Virus record (IMG/VR): IMGVR_UViG_3300011115_000708
Coordinates: 1 to 64,000 of that record
Length of the DNA: 64,000 nt
Direction: 5' to 3' (one strand)
DNA from: a virus
Positions 42,123 through 49,240 of this stretch are shown here, one piece after another (within the stretch, counting starts at the first letter, position 1; each line of letters opens with the position of its first letter). A program made the translations under genes and the position numbers. The notes below the pieces were generated by a model, which had not been told where the DNA came from, did no database searches, and worked only from the letters and a program-made list of their open reading frames with translations.

Positions 42123-42142
42123 CTGAACTACTCAATGACTGA
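41126..42142 (+). CDS. C5-cytosine DNA methyltransferase (Dcm type), 338 aa
   Basis: Motifs in order: I SLCAGYGGIDLGL (11-23), IV GGYPCQPFSAAG with the catalytic C85, VI ENVEGH (122-127), VIII QRKRVFILAY (161-170), and X LRLLGNGVVPAVTERAFRTL near 314-334. The variable target-recognition part (about 175-300) is short and contains a Cys cluster (DECSICGLEYAEECQCFG). It transfers a methyl group from SAM to cytosine in a specific site, probably protecting the phage genome from host restriction. No partner restriction enzyme of classical type is adjacent. I chose ATG 41126, just after the zinc-finger gene. The longer frame from 40985 overlaps that gene. Confidence 0.9.
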   Translation: MDTTKAVTHVSLCAGYGGIDLGLNRAIPNLLTVAFSEIEAFACANLVSKMEAGLMDCAPVWTDLKNFPYEQFHGRVDILSGGYPCQPFSAAGKRAGADDPRHLWPFIAEGIRLMRPKMCFFENVEGHITLGLSSVISDLEELGYKVSWGVFSAAECGAPHQRKRVFILAYCQQQGLEGFSGHGNLVNQQGWIGQEPDRSTAKGSISRSWEVVSWAADCNEDDECSICGLEYAEECQCFGPTQDGIEYEEFDGVLYGRPEQFWPSRPTQPQFPGEPPRVNQAQSTLGRDIDGTSSRMDTPELYTTCDNRTDELRLLGNGVVPAVTERAFRTLLTELLND

Positions 42143-42416
42143 ATCACAACTAGAAAAGAAGGTCTGTGCATGGGCCAAGGACTGTGGCATCTCGACGCTA
42201 AAGCTCTCTGGGCCAAATGACCGAGGAAAAGCAGACCGGATGTTCATGAAGCATGGTAAGATCATGTTCTTGGAGTTCAAAGCAGCAGGTAAGAAACCAA
42301 CTGCACTTCAGCAACGATTCCTCAAGCAACGCGTGGACGATGGGTTCGTCGCTGGATGGACTGACGACTATGTTGAGGCAATCGACATCCTCTGCAAATT
42401 CTTCCTGTATGAGTGA
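42135..42416 (+). CDS. VRR-NUC domain nuclease, 93 aa
   Basis: The core is complete: TESQLEKKVCAWAKDCG with the first Glu, GPNDRGKADRMFM with the Asp, FLEFKAAGKKPTALQQRFL with the E-x-K pair and downstream Gln, and the closing GFVAGWTDDYVEAI. The stand-alone phage VRR-NUC family is a PD-(D/E)XK endonuclease acting on branched DNA such as Holliday junctions. The length is normal. It overlaps the methyltransferase by eight bases upstream and the helicase by eight bases downstream. Confidence 0.88.
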   Translation: MTESQLEKKVCAWAKDCGISTLKLSGPNDRGKADRMFMKHGKIMFLEFKAAGKKPTALQQRFLKQRVDDGFVAGWTDDYVEAIDILCKFFLYE

Positions 42417-43758
42417 AGATTTCAAACCATTCCCATACCAACCTGCGATGGTCGATTGGTGTGTCGATAATTCATCCTCGGCATTGTTCGTATCTCCAGG
42501 CAAGGGCAAGACAGTCTGCACACTCGCGGCGATCGACCGATTGATGCGGTCTGGCGAAAGCCGAGGTGCGCTCATCATCGCCCCGCTGCGCGTCTGCTCG
42601 ATTACTTGGCCAAACCAAGTCGAGCGTTGGAACCACTCAAAACGGTTCCGCGTTGCCCACCTGCGGACGAAAGAAGGGATGCAAGCATGGCAAGATGGGT
42701 CTGCTGATATCTACCTCATCAACTCCGAGCAACTGATCGCCAAAGCACCGATCCTGTTCAAGGGCAAGGTGCTGCCAGTAGACACTTTGGTCATCGACGA
42801 GTTAAGCCTCGCCAAGAACCCAACTAGCAAGCGGTTCAAGACGCTGCGGAAGTACCTGCCGATGTTCAAGCAGAGAATCGGGTTGACCGGCACTCCTGTG
42901 CCGAACAATTATCTCGACCTGTACGGACAGATCCGTCTGCTCGATGACGGCAAGCGACTCGGAAAGTCATTTTCTGAGTACAAGAGTAAGTTCTTTTACC
43001 CTGCGGACTATATGGGCTATACCTTCAAACTTAGCCCAGGAGCGAAGGAGGAGATCGATGCGCTCCTCAGCGACCTCTGCTTGGTCATCATTGGCGACGA
43101 GAGCGACCTTCCAGCATCCTCGGTGGTCGATGTGCCAGTAACCCTCCCAACAGACGCTAGGAAGGCGTACAGGACGCTTGAGAAGGAGTTGTTGATCGAG
43201 ATCAAGGACAAGGAGGTTGTCGCCCTCACAGCAGCAACCTTGTGCAACAAACTGCTCCAGATCACCGGAGGCGCGGTCTACGACGACGAGAAATCGGTCG
43301 TGCCTATCCACACTGCCAAGATCGAGGTACTGCGGAAGATCCGCAAGCAGCACAAGGACGAGCCGATCCTCGTCTTGACTGCGTTCAAGCATGAGTCTGC
43401 TCGGATCTTGGCTGAGATCGAAGGAGCCGAGATGTTCGATGAACGCCGGTTGCAGGACTGGCAGGATGGCAAGATCAAGACATGGGTGGCAGACCCTCGT
43501 AGTTTGTCACATGGGATCGATGGACTCCAGAAGTCCGGAAGGATAGCAGTCTGGTTTACGCTGACGTACTCCAACGAGACGTACATCCAGACCAATGCTC
43601 GATTGATCCGTACTGGTCAGTCTGCTGAGACGCTGATCTACCGGCTAACCGCGACCAACACGATCGACGATGCAGTAGCCGAGGCACTGCGGGAGAAGAC
43701 CAACACGCAGAGCGGTCTGATGAGTGCGCTCAAGGCACTCCAGACGATGCAGGGATAA
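42409..43758 (+). CDS. SNF2-type SF2 helicase/translocase, 449 aa
   Basis: FKPFPYQPAMVDWCVD is the Q-like entry, then motif I SPGKGKT (29-35), motif Ia IIAPLRVCSITWPNQVERW, motif II VIDELS (128-133, in place of the usual DEAH), motif III GLTGTPVPNN (158-167), the SNF2 stretch DLYGQIRLLDDGKRLG, and a C-terminal lobe with FTLTYSNETYIQTNARLIRT-like motif VI sequence. Phage SNF2 helicases are paired with VRR-NUC genes in many early regions and probably process forks or recombination intermediates. I chose ATG 42409 (MSEDFKPF), overlapping the nuclease stop. It is the last plus-strand gene. Confidence 0.88.
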   Translation: MSEDFKPFPYQPAMVDWCVDNSSSALFVSPGKGKTVCTLAAIDRLMRSGESRGALIIAPLRVCSITWPNQVERWNHSKRFRVAHLRTKEGMQAWQDGSADIYLINSEQLIAKAPILFKGKVLPVDTLVIDELSLAKNPTSKRFKTLRKYLPMFKQRIGLTGTPVPNNYLDLYGQIRLLDDGKRLGKSFSEYKSKFFYPADYMGYTFKLSPGAKEEIDALLSDLCLVIIGDESDLPASSVVDVPVTLPTDARKAYRTLEKELLIEIKDKEVVALTAATLCNKLLQITGGAVYDDEKSVVPIHTAKIEVLRKIRKQHKDEPILVLTAFKHESARILAEIEGAEMFDERRLQDWQDGKIKTWVADPRSLSHGIDGLQKSGRIAVWFTLTYSNETYIQTNARLIRTGQSAETLIYRLTATNTIDDAVAEALREKTNTQSGLMSALKALQTMQG

Positions 43759-43764
43759 AAGGCT

Positions 43765-43786
43765 GAGATCGCCCTAAGACGATCTC
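43765..43786 (+). terminator. Hairpin after the plus-strand operon
   Basis: GAGATCG (43765-43771) and CGATCTC (43780-43786) form a perfect 7-bp stem with an 8-base loop, six bases after the helicase stop. No T run follows, so as an intrinsic terminator it is weak. It may protect the 3' end of the message or act with a factor. Confidence 0.4.
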
Positions 43787-43815
43787 GAAAGCTCATTTCA
43801 CACATGGTGGATGAG

Positions 43816-43866
43816 CAGAAAAAATGCAGGGGCAGTCACCTATCACCCGATAGAACCACCCCTGCA
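43816..43866 (-). terminator. Compound hairpin terminator of the minus-strand late operon
   Basis: The outer stem TGCAGGGG (43825-43832) with CCCCTGCA (43859-43866) encloses an inner hairpin CTATC-ACCC-GATAG (43840-43853). On the minus strand the outer stem is followed directly by a run of U (A-run just left of 43825). It lies 75 bases beyond the endolysin stop, between two convergent operons. The nested form is more elaborate than a plain terminator. The rest of 43867-43941 holds only a 19-codon frame at 43870 that I do not call. Confidence 0.7.
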
Positions 43867-43941
43867 CCCATGAACATGAAACAAGAAACAGAAACGCTAG
43901 TCTCCAAAACGGAAGATACTCGGATCTAGCCTCTTGTCAAC

Positions 43942-44415
43942 TTAAACAGTAAAGCGGATCACCGAGCGGATCTTGCTCGCATCCCTGCGCTTCCTGTAGA
44001 CTCCATCTCCCTCTCTATCACCACCAGAGTTAGTGTTGCCTTCCACGGTCTGAACCATGCCGTTCTTGTCGATGTCGGCAACGCAAATTCCTATGTGCGA
44101 GAAGGTAAATACGACGATGTCTCCTCTGCGGATGTCGTTCTTGTGGGGCTTATGCAACTTGACCGAATCATCGACCGATAAGCACCATTTCTCGAAATCC
44201 CATGCTCCAGCAGTCTCTGGGCGCGGGAACGTGTATTTCTCGCCACCGAGAGAATGCTCTACGCACCAGCATACGAATGCGGCACACCATGCCCAAGGCC
44301 CAGAAGGCAACCATGTCGAGCGTTGGTATTCCTCGATCTTGGCCCCGCCATTGGTTTTCGTCTCACGCACACCCACCTGCGATTCCGCGGTCTTCGCTAG
44401 TTGTTCAGCAATCAT
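43942..44415 (-). CDS. CHAP-domain endolysin, 157 aa (module 2)
   Basis: SQVGVRETKTNGGAKIEEYQ then GPWAWCAAFVCWCVEHSLGG gives the CHAP entry with catalytic C44. FTFSHIGICVADIDKNGMVQ gives H107, followed by TVEGNTN, which closes the papain-like Cys-His-Asn/Glu site. There is no separate wall-binding domain. CHAP enzymes cut peptidoglycan amide or endopeptide bonds. It is the last gene of the second late operon, next to the terminator. It is mechanistically unrelated to the M15 lysin of module 1. Confidence 0.9.
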   Translation of the reverse strand: MIAEQLAKTAESQVGVRETKTNGGAKIEEYQRSTWLPSGPWAWCAAFVCWCVEHSLGGEKYTFPRPETAGAWDFEKWCLSVDDSVKLHKPHKNDIRRGDIVVFTFSHIGICVADIDKNGMVQTVEGNTNSGGDREGDGVYRKRRDASKIRSVIRFTV

Positions 44416-44642
44416 GCCTTTCGGTAAAGGTTGGCAAGACTACCGTCAATCGAAATTTTCCGTTTAGTGAGCATTCCCTGCGCGACAAGACGAGCAAGTT
44501 GCTGCTGTGCCGTATGTCTGTTAATCCGAGTTTTGACGATGTACTCAGCAAGTGTGAACTCATCATCCATCCTGTCATGGCTGATGTGCTGAGAGATTGC
44601 AAACTCAAGGCTGGATAATGCTTTTTGCGTTTTAGTTTTCAT
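44412..44642 (-). CDS. Small winged-helix protein, 76 aa
   Basis: FTLAEYIVKTRINRHTAQQQ then LARLVAQGMLTKRKISIDGS and LANLYRKA is a helix-turn-helix followed by a two-strand wing, as in small MarR-like or replication-regulator proteins. It overlaps the endolysin start by four bases (ATGA), so the two are co-translated. It could regulate late or lysis genes. The 91 bases upstream (44643-44733) contain AT-rich sequence but no clear promoter. Confidence 0.65.
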   Translation of the reverse strand: MKTKTQKALSSLEFAISQHISHDRMDDEFTLAEYIVKTRINRHTAQQQLARLVAQGMLTKRKISIDGSLANLYRKA

Positions 44643-44733
44643 ATGTCAATGTTTTGGCGATTTGTTTACACGTCTGTAATAACGTATAAAGAATTGGACG
44701 AAAAGTGGGTGTATTCGGGTATTGTATCACACG

Positions 44734-45465
44734 TTACAGAACTCCCATCGGAGAGATCCATTGTCCACCCTCATTGATGACGTGCCAGGCGTTCCACTGT
44801 CCGGTCTTGCTGTTGATCATTCCGTACAACCATCCTTGTCGCCACGCGAGTTTGGCAGGAGTTCGATCTGCATAGGTCATCAAGTCGATGTCAGCAAGGC
44901 ATCCTACCGAGTATGATGCTTGACCGTCAATGTGTCTGGCAATATATGTATCTGGACGGTGACAATGACCGCAAATGTTCGGCCCCCAATTATCATGGTG
45001 TGATCGAGAAGGAGATACCGTAGCGCGGAACCCATGAATGAGTTTCGGGCCGCCCTCGGGCATCTGGAGATACTTGGAGACGTGGTACGGAACCCACTTG
45101 ATCTTGAGCTTGCGGAACTCTTGCTCTGCTGCCTCCGCGAGGTTAGCGCAATGCTCACGCAAGATGCCGTCGGAACAATGAGTAGAGTGCAGCCATATCC
45201 TGTCATCATGATTTCCCAAAGTAAGGAATCCTGGCCGATACTCGGACAAGAACTGCATACCTGCATTGAAGTCCTCGGAGATTCCAAGTGCCTTCTCCTC
45301 GACCGAGCATCCTCGCCTCAGACTAGGAGCGTCGATGAAGTCACCGAGGTGAATCCGGTGATGCGGTTTCCATTCGGCAACGAAGTCGAAGAACTTCTTC
45401 TTTGCGCTCTCGCACACTAGGTTTCCATGCGAGTCACCGCAGACAACGAATTTTTTCCAACTCAT
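44734..45465 (-). CDS. Calcineurin-like metallophosphoesterase, 243 aa
   Basis: Metal-binding motifs in order: GDSHGN (D11, H13), HLGDFID (D42), GNHDDR (84-89), then HGFRA and GHCHRPDTY (H167 and H169 region). This is the complete two-metal site of the phosphoesterase superfamily. Phage members can act on nucleotides, on nucleic-acid ends or on host signalling molecules. The substrate cannot be told from sequence. The stop-start overlap with the SprT-like gene (ATGA at 45462-45465) places it in the late operon. Confidence 0.88.
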   Translation of the reverse strand: MSWKKFVVCGDSHGNLVCESAKKKFFDFVAEWKPHHRIHLGDFIDAPSLRRGCSVEEKALGISEDFNAGMQFLSEYRPGFLTLGNHDDRIWLHSTHCSDGILREHCANLAEAAEQEFRKLKIKWVPYHVSKYLQMPEGGPKLIHGFRATVSPSRSHHDNWGPNICGHCHRPDTYIARHIDGQASYSVGCLADIDLMTYADRTPAKLAWRQGWLYGMINSKTGQWNAWHVINEGGQWISPMGVL

Positions 45466-45764
45466 GATTTACTGATTTTGTTCATTAACGTATCTAACGC
45501 GGGAAAGAAAATGTTCTCGATTGAACGAACGATTGGTTCCTCTTCGATCCGTTCAGACCATGAATGCCCTGCTACAGCTAGTGATGCGTGTAGCATCTCA
45601 TGCCTAATCGTGTCAAGGAGCATCTTGTCGCTCTTTAGGCACTCGCGGGAGATTCTGATCTCCTTATCGTCGAACGACATCTCACCATAGTCGTCCATCT
45701 TCTTGATGACGATACGGAATCGAATCCCACCTATACAGATGGATCTTGGTGGCTTGAATGCCAC
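45462..45764 (-). CDS. SprT-like zinc metallopeptidase, 100 aa
   Basis: DTIRHEMLHASLAVAG carries H55-E56-x-x-H59, a gluzincin-type HExxH site, and ERIEEEPIVRSIENIF downstream offers the third Glu ligand. EIRISRECLKSDKMLLDTI before it is the usual strand and helix of short SprT/ImmA-like phage proteins. Possible roles are cleavage of a host repressor or of a phage structural protein. The target is unknown. It lies between the holin and the phosphoesterase. Confidence 0.75.
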   Translation of the reverse strand: MAFKPPRSICIGGIRFRIVIKKMDDYGEMSFDDKEIRISRECLKSDKMLLDTIRHEMLHASLAVAGHSWSERIEEEPIVRSIENIFFPALDTLMNKISKS

Positions 45765-45765
45765 A

Positions 45766-45927
45766 TCAGTCCTTCTTAAAGGCGTTGATCAAGCCAACGA
45801 GTGCAGTACCACCGGCAATGATCGCAGCAGCCTGTGCAGGTTGAAGGATGATGCCGAACGCAGTGGTGATCTGGATAAGTCCGCGCCATGTGGACTCCAT
45901 TTTCAAGTAATCGATCAAGGTCTTCAT
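45766..45927 (-). CDS. Holin-like membrane protein, 53 aa (module 2)
   Basis: MKTLIDYLKMESTWRGLIQI, then TTAFGIILQPAQAAAIIAGG, then TALVGLINAFKKD. It shares MKT, YLK, ESTWRGL, AxGIxL, AAI, and VGxINxFK with the 54-aa holin of module 1 at 28321, clearly the same family. It has two hydrophobic segments and a basic C-terminus. Its start overlaps the stop of the next upstream gene, and its stop lies one base before the SprT-like start. It should release the CHAP lysin. Confidence 0.8.
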   Translation of the reverse strand: MKTLIDYLKMESTWRGLIQITTAFGIILQPAQAAAIIAGGTALVGLINAFKKD

Positions 45928-46112
45928 TATTTTAGGTTCTTACGAATGATTGATGCGGCTGAGAGAACTGAGACAAGGATACCTGCAACAAGAGCAACGG
46001 TCTGCAACCAAGGGTTGAGATCGCCTGGGAGAGTTGCGACAATGCTGGCAAGCGGTGCTGATACACCAACGATTCCTTTGCCGGCGAGTGGCAGATGATC
46101 AAATGGATTCAT
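45927..46112 (-). CDS. Second small membrane protein of the lysis region, 61 aa
   Basis: MNPFDHLPLAGKGIVGVSAP followed by a hydrophobic stretch (LASIVATLPG) and a second (VALVAGILVSVLSAASI) ending RKNLK. The layout is like the gene at 29038 in module 1. I chose Met 46112, which overlaps the upstream stop by 14 bases; a longer frame from 46163 would intrude further. It is likely a holin partner or antiholin. No lipobox is visible. Confidence 0.65.
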   Translation of the reverse strand: MNPFDHLPLAGKGIVGVSAPLASIVATLPGDLNPWLQTVALVAGILVSVLSAASIIRKNLK

Positions 46113-46419
46113 CAGCAGGTTGAACGAGTTCGACAACTGGCGCGACGTACAGCACACTGCCATCCGGTTGCGGTTGGTAGATACTCAGATCAAACGCAGG
46201 AGCGGTGTGGTCGAGCTTGGCTACGGTGAGCGCAGCGTGGAACGCAGAATAAGCGGTGAGTGCAGCAACCGCGTTCTTACCGAACACCTCCAGCACCGCT
46301 GGATCAGCAGCGAGCGAATGCAGGTGTTTGAGTCGAGCTTCAACGAACGAGATCGTGTCGGCAGTTACCTGCTCGATCTCAGCGGCAGCGCGGAAGGCGG
46401 GAGTGATTGAGGTGTACAT
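46099..46419 (-). CDS. Hypothetical late protein between fibre and lysis genes, 106 aa
   Basis: It is helical and Ala-rich (PAFRAAAEIEQVTADTISFV, EARLKHLHSLAADPAVLEVF) with a beta-like end (DLSIYQPQPDGSVLYVAPVV). Not recognised. Its position after the fibre gene and before the holins suggests a fibre chaperone or lysis accessory. It starts nine bases after the fibre stop. Confidence 0.6.
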   Translation of the reverse strand: MYTSITPAFRAAAEIEQVTADTISFVEARLKHLHSLAADPAVLEVFGKNAVAALTAYSAFHAALTVAKLDHTAPAFDLSIYQPQPDGSVLYVAPVVELVQPADESI

Positions 46420-46428
46420 GAGTGTTAA

Positions 46429-48852
46429 TTATACTGGTTGGACAAAACGGATATTTGCCACCATATAGGCAAATGAAGCAAGTGGAGATGAGACATTGTT
46501 AATTGCTGCTCGCATACACGCACCAGATCTAACATTAAGATTGTTATGAAGTCGATTGATTCCAGTAATGGATAATACTACCGTACCACCAATCGACAAT
46601 TCACAACCGTAAGTAGATCCGCTAACCGTATTACGCAACTGGATATCATAAGCTTGTCCAGCAGTTATTTCAACAGCAGTAGAAGAAATTTTTGAAAATG
46701 CTCCATTTGAGGTAAATGCACCGTTGCCTGTTGACCCTACTAGATTAAAAGTCGTTGAAGTAACACCAGCAACTTCAAAAATTCCGTTTGCAGCAGTGTT
46801 ACCACCTACGTTTACAACCTCAACAAAGTCACCATTTGCTAATCCGTGTGACGAGCAAGTGATTTGAATTGGAGATGCGTTTGTCGCTCCAGTAATAAAG
46901 TTTGACTCATAACCCGCTCTTACTTTACCAATTACTCGCGCTTGATAAATTGTTGTGCTGCCAGATTTTTTGTTGAGCCGTATTCCAAAACCATTGCATC
47001 CAAATGCGGGAACAGTTAATCCACCAGCAAAAAGCTCTCCTACCGCAATGCGAAGAATATCATCTTCCGCAGTGCTACGAGCAAGTATTAGCTTGAAGTA
47101 TACAGACCAAGGAATCGAGAAATCAATAATAGTTCCATTTCCAGTTTCGGGAAAGTAGGTATAACTTTTGCCAGTCTCAACGATTGAAGGAGTCTGGATT
47201 ATAATTCCGTACTGACTGCCAGCAGTAGTTCCTGCTGCGTATCCAACGACGTAAGTCGGCCCCGTATAACTTCCAATACCAATACCGTTTACCGCTGTGC
47301 TTATTGCAGAAGGTGTGGAGGTAACAGGAAACTCTGCGATTGTTTTGTATCGAGCATCCCCATCATTGCGGTTAATCAGATCAGTTGCTCCTGCTGTGCC
47401 AGTTACATTTACTGCTGTTGGGCGAGCGGTGTTCGTAAACGCTGCGGTTCCAGCAAATGTCTGGTTGCCAGAGAACGACTGGTTATTGGAGAGTGTTGCA
47501 GTCTGGCGAGTAGTGCCGTTGATCTGCACAAACGATCCAGCAGTTGTAGTCCATACATCTCCATTTACAGGCGATGTTGGTGCTGCGCCGTGCGGCAGCT
47601 TTAAGTTGGCAGTAGTAGTAGTTGATGCAACAGTTGCCAGTATTCCACCAACATTCAAATTTTTTGTGATATAAGCTCCACCAGTCATCCGCAATGCGCC
47701 ACTTGAAAATGACGTTGATTGCTCTGGATTACTGAGCGAAACTATTTGGTTGAATGTCTGATCAGCAGTAAATGTCTGCGATTGATTGCTTAGAGCAATA
47801 GTTCCAGTTGCCCATGACGGAAATGAATATGAATAAGTACTTCCAATCGAATTAGAGAAATTGATTGATCTGTTTATGTTTAGCTCAATACTACCAGCAG
47901 TAGTTCCGATAGAGAAACTTCCACCAGCAACTCCACCTTCAGCAAATTCATCAAGTATTTGATCGTAAAGATTCAAATTTGATGCGCTAACATTTGTTGC
48001 TGATACATCTACTGCATTTACAGTATTAAAAGATGAATCGCCCAAATGATTTCTCAGTACTATAGTATCAATAGTTGCAGCAGAAGCAGCATCCGTAATA
48101 TCTGTACTGACAAGATAACGATTTTCCCACAGGGTAGCTCCACGCATCAATGCTTGTCCTTCAAGCGGAGTGGTGATGTCCACATCAGAAAGCTCGGTAA
48201 GCTCAAATCCATTCTGCACATGGACGTTAAGCTCAACGATCGTGTTGCCATTGATTCGGGTAATCACACCGAGATAGACTTGGTGGTAGGGAGCAGATGG
48301 TTTATTCGCCAATCCAAACAGCAGTCCACCAGCAGTAGTTGGTGAGAGCCAGATCGGATCTCCCTCGACGATGCCTGTTGGCTTAGAGATGCTCACCGTC
48401 AATCGACCCTCGGTTACAACGTAGCCGAACGCATTGTTGGCAAGTGTGGAGACGTTGATGCCGATCGTCTTGCTTGATGTCGCCTCAACGTCTGCCTTGG
48501 CGAGACCAATGATGATATTGGCTCCAGACGCTCCAGTGACGTATACAGCTTGTCCAGCAGCGATTGATTGTCCTGCCTTGGCGTAAAGCTCGAGACCAGT
48601 TGCCTTGCCTTCCACATGAGGTGCTGTGACCGTGCCAGTGAAGATTGGCGATGCGAGGTTGGCTTTTAGGTCAAGCGCAGTCTGGAGGTCGGTCTGGCTC
48701 GACAACGTGCCGGTAATCGATCCCCATGTATTGATGCCAGCAGCACCGGTTGGGCCTTGATTGATATAGACGATCGTTGGTTGATTGCCACCACCGATCA
48801 AGACCGAGGTAGGCCCAGAGAACGCTTCGATCTCAACAGTTTGAAGACTCAT
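46429..48852 (-). CDS. Tail fibre / receptor-binding protein, 807 aa (module 2)
   Basis: The first 250 residues have the phage fibre attachment style (IVYINQGPTGAAGINTWGSI, TDLQTALDLKANLASPIFTG) and a capsid-decoration-like segment (YAKAGQSIAAGQAVYVTGAS). A repetitive shaft follows (FTADQTFNQIVSLSNPEQST, FSGNQTFAGTAAF), then DLINRNDGDARYKTIAEFPV, a common transition before the tip. Near residues 665-730 there is a module like the FCCH-type insert often found in phage fibres: ASPIQITCSSHGLANGDFVE then VTSTTFNLVGSTG. The C-terminal part is beta-rich. It probably determines host recognition for the siphovirus-like particle. Confidence 0.8.
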   Translation of the reverse strand: MSLQTVEIEAFSGPTSVLIGGGNQPTIVYINQGPTGAAGINTWGSITGTLSSQTDLQTALDLKANLASPIFTGTVTAPHVEGKATGLELYAKAGQSIAAGQAVYVTGASGANIIIGLAKADVEATSSKTIGINVSTLANNAFGYVVTEGRLTVSISKPTGIVEGDPIWLSPTTAGGLLFGLANKPSAPYHQVYLGVITRINGNTIVELNVHVQNGFELTELSDVDITTPLEGQALMRGATLWENRYLVSTDITDAASAATIDTIVLRNHLGDSSFNTVNAVDVSATNVSASNLNLYDQILDEFAEGGVAGGSFSIGTTAGSIELNINRSINFSNSIGSTYSYSFPSWATGTIALSNQSQTFTADQTFNQIVSLSNPEQSTSFSSGALRMTGGAYITKNLNVGGILATVASTTTTANLKLPHGAAPTSPVNGDVWTTTAGSFVQINGTTRQTATLSNNQSFSGNQTFAGTAAFTNTARPTAVNVTGTAGATDLINRNDGDARYKTIAEFPVTSTPSAISTAVNGIGIGSYTGPTYVVGYAAGTTAGSQYGIIIQTPSIVETGKSYTYFPETGNGTIIDFSIPWSVYFKLILARSTAEDDILRIAVGELFAGGLTVPAFGCNGFGIRLNKKSGSTTIYQARVIGKVRAGYESNFITGATNASPIQITCSSHGLANGDFVEVVNVGGNTAANGIFEVAGVTSTTFNLVGSTGNGAFTSNGAFSKISSTAVEITAGQAYDIQLRNTVSGSTYGCELSIGGTVVLSITGINRLHNNLNVRSGACMRAAINNVSSPLASFAYMVANIRFVQPV

Positions 48853-49187
48853 GCTGGTCGTGTTACGAGTTTGCGGAATTTAGCAGTGCCTCCTGCAATG
48901 AAGATCACGTTGCCGGTTGGAGTGTCGAGGACAACGTCCCAGTAGTAAGTGCCAGGATCGACCGCGAGAGTCTGCTCATCGGTCTTGCTTACCAAGATCA
49001 CTCCGTTGTCCGGTGTTGGGATTGTCGGTGACAGGTCGAGGGTGACCGTGGACGAGGTAACGCTAGAACGGATCTGACCTCGGGCTGAGTAGCCGGTCAG
49101 CGGGAATGCCGCTCCTGTTTCGTCCTTGCATGAGAACGTCATTGTGAGCGTCTCTCCGCTGTAAAAGTCAAGATTCGTCCCCGCCAT
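48849..49187 (-). CDS. Small tail-tip/baseplate-like protein, 112 aa
   Basis: The beta-sandwich pattern FYSGETLTMTFSCKDETGAA, FPLTGYSARGQIRSS, GTYYWDVVLDTPTGNVIFIA, then GTAKFRKLVTRP is typical of small phage proteins that sit on the baseplate or head surface (Ig-like, BppU-N style). It overlaps the fibre start by four bases. I infer an adaptor between tail tip and fibre. Confidence 0.65.
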   Translation of the reverse strand: MAGTNLDFYSGETLTMTFSCKDETGAAFPLTGYSARGQIRSSVTSSTVTLDLSPTIPTPDNGVILVSKTDEQTLAVDPGTYYWDVVLDTPTGNVIFIAGGTAKFRKLVTRPA

Positions 49188-49240
49188 GACGCATCGTTAT
49201 CGTAAAGGAACCTAGATTGCAAGGGAGACGAGGATCGTCT

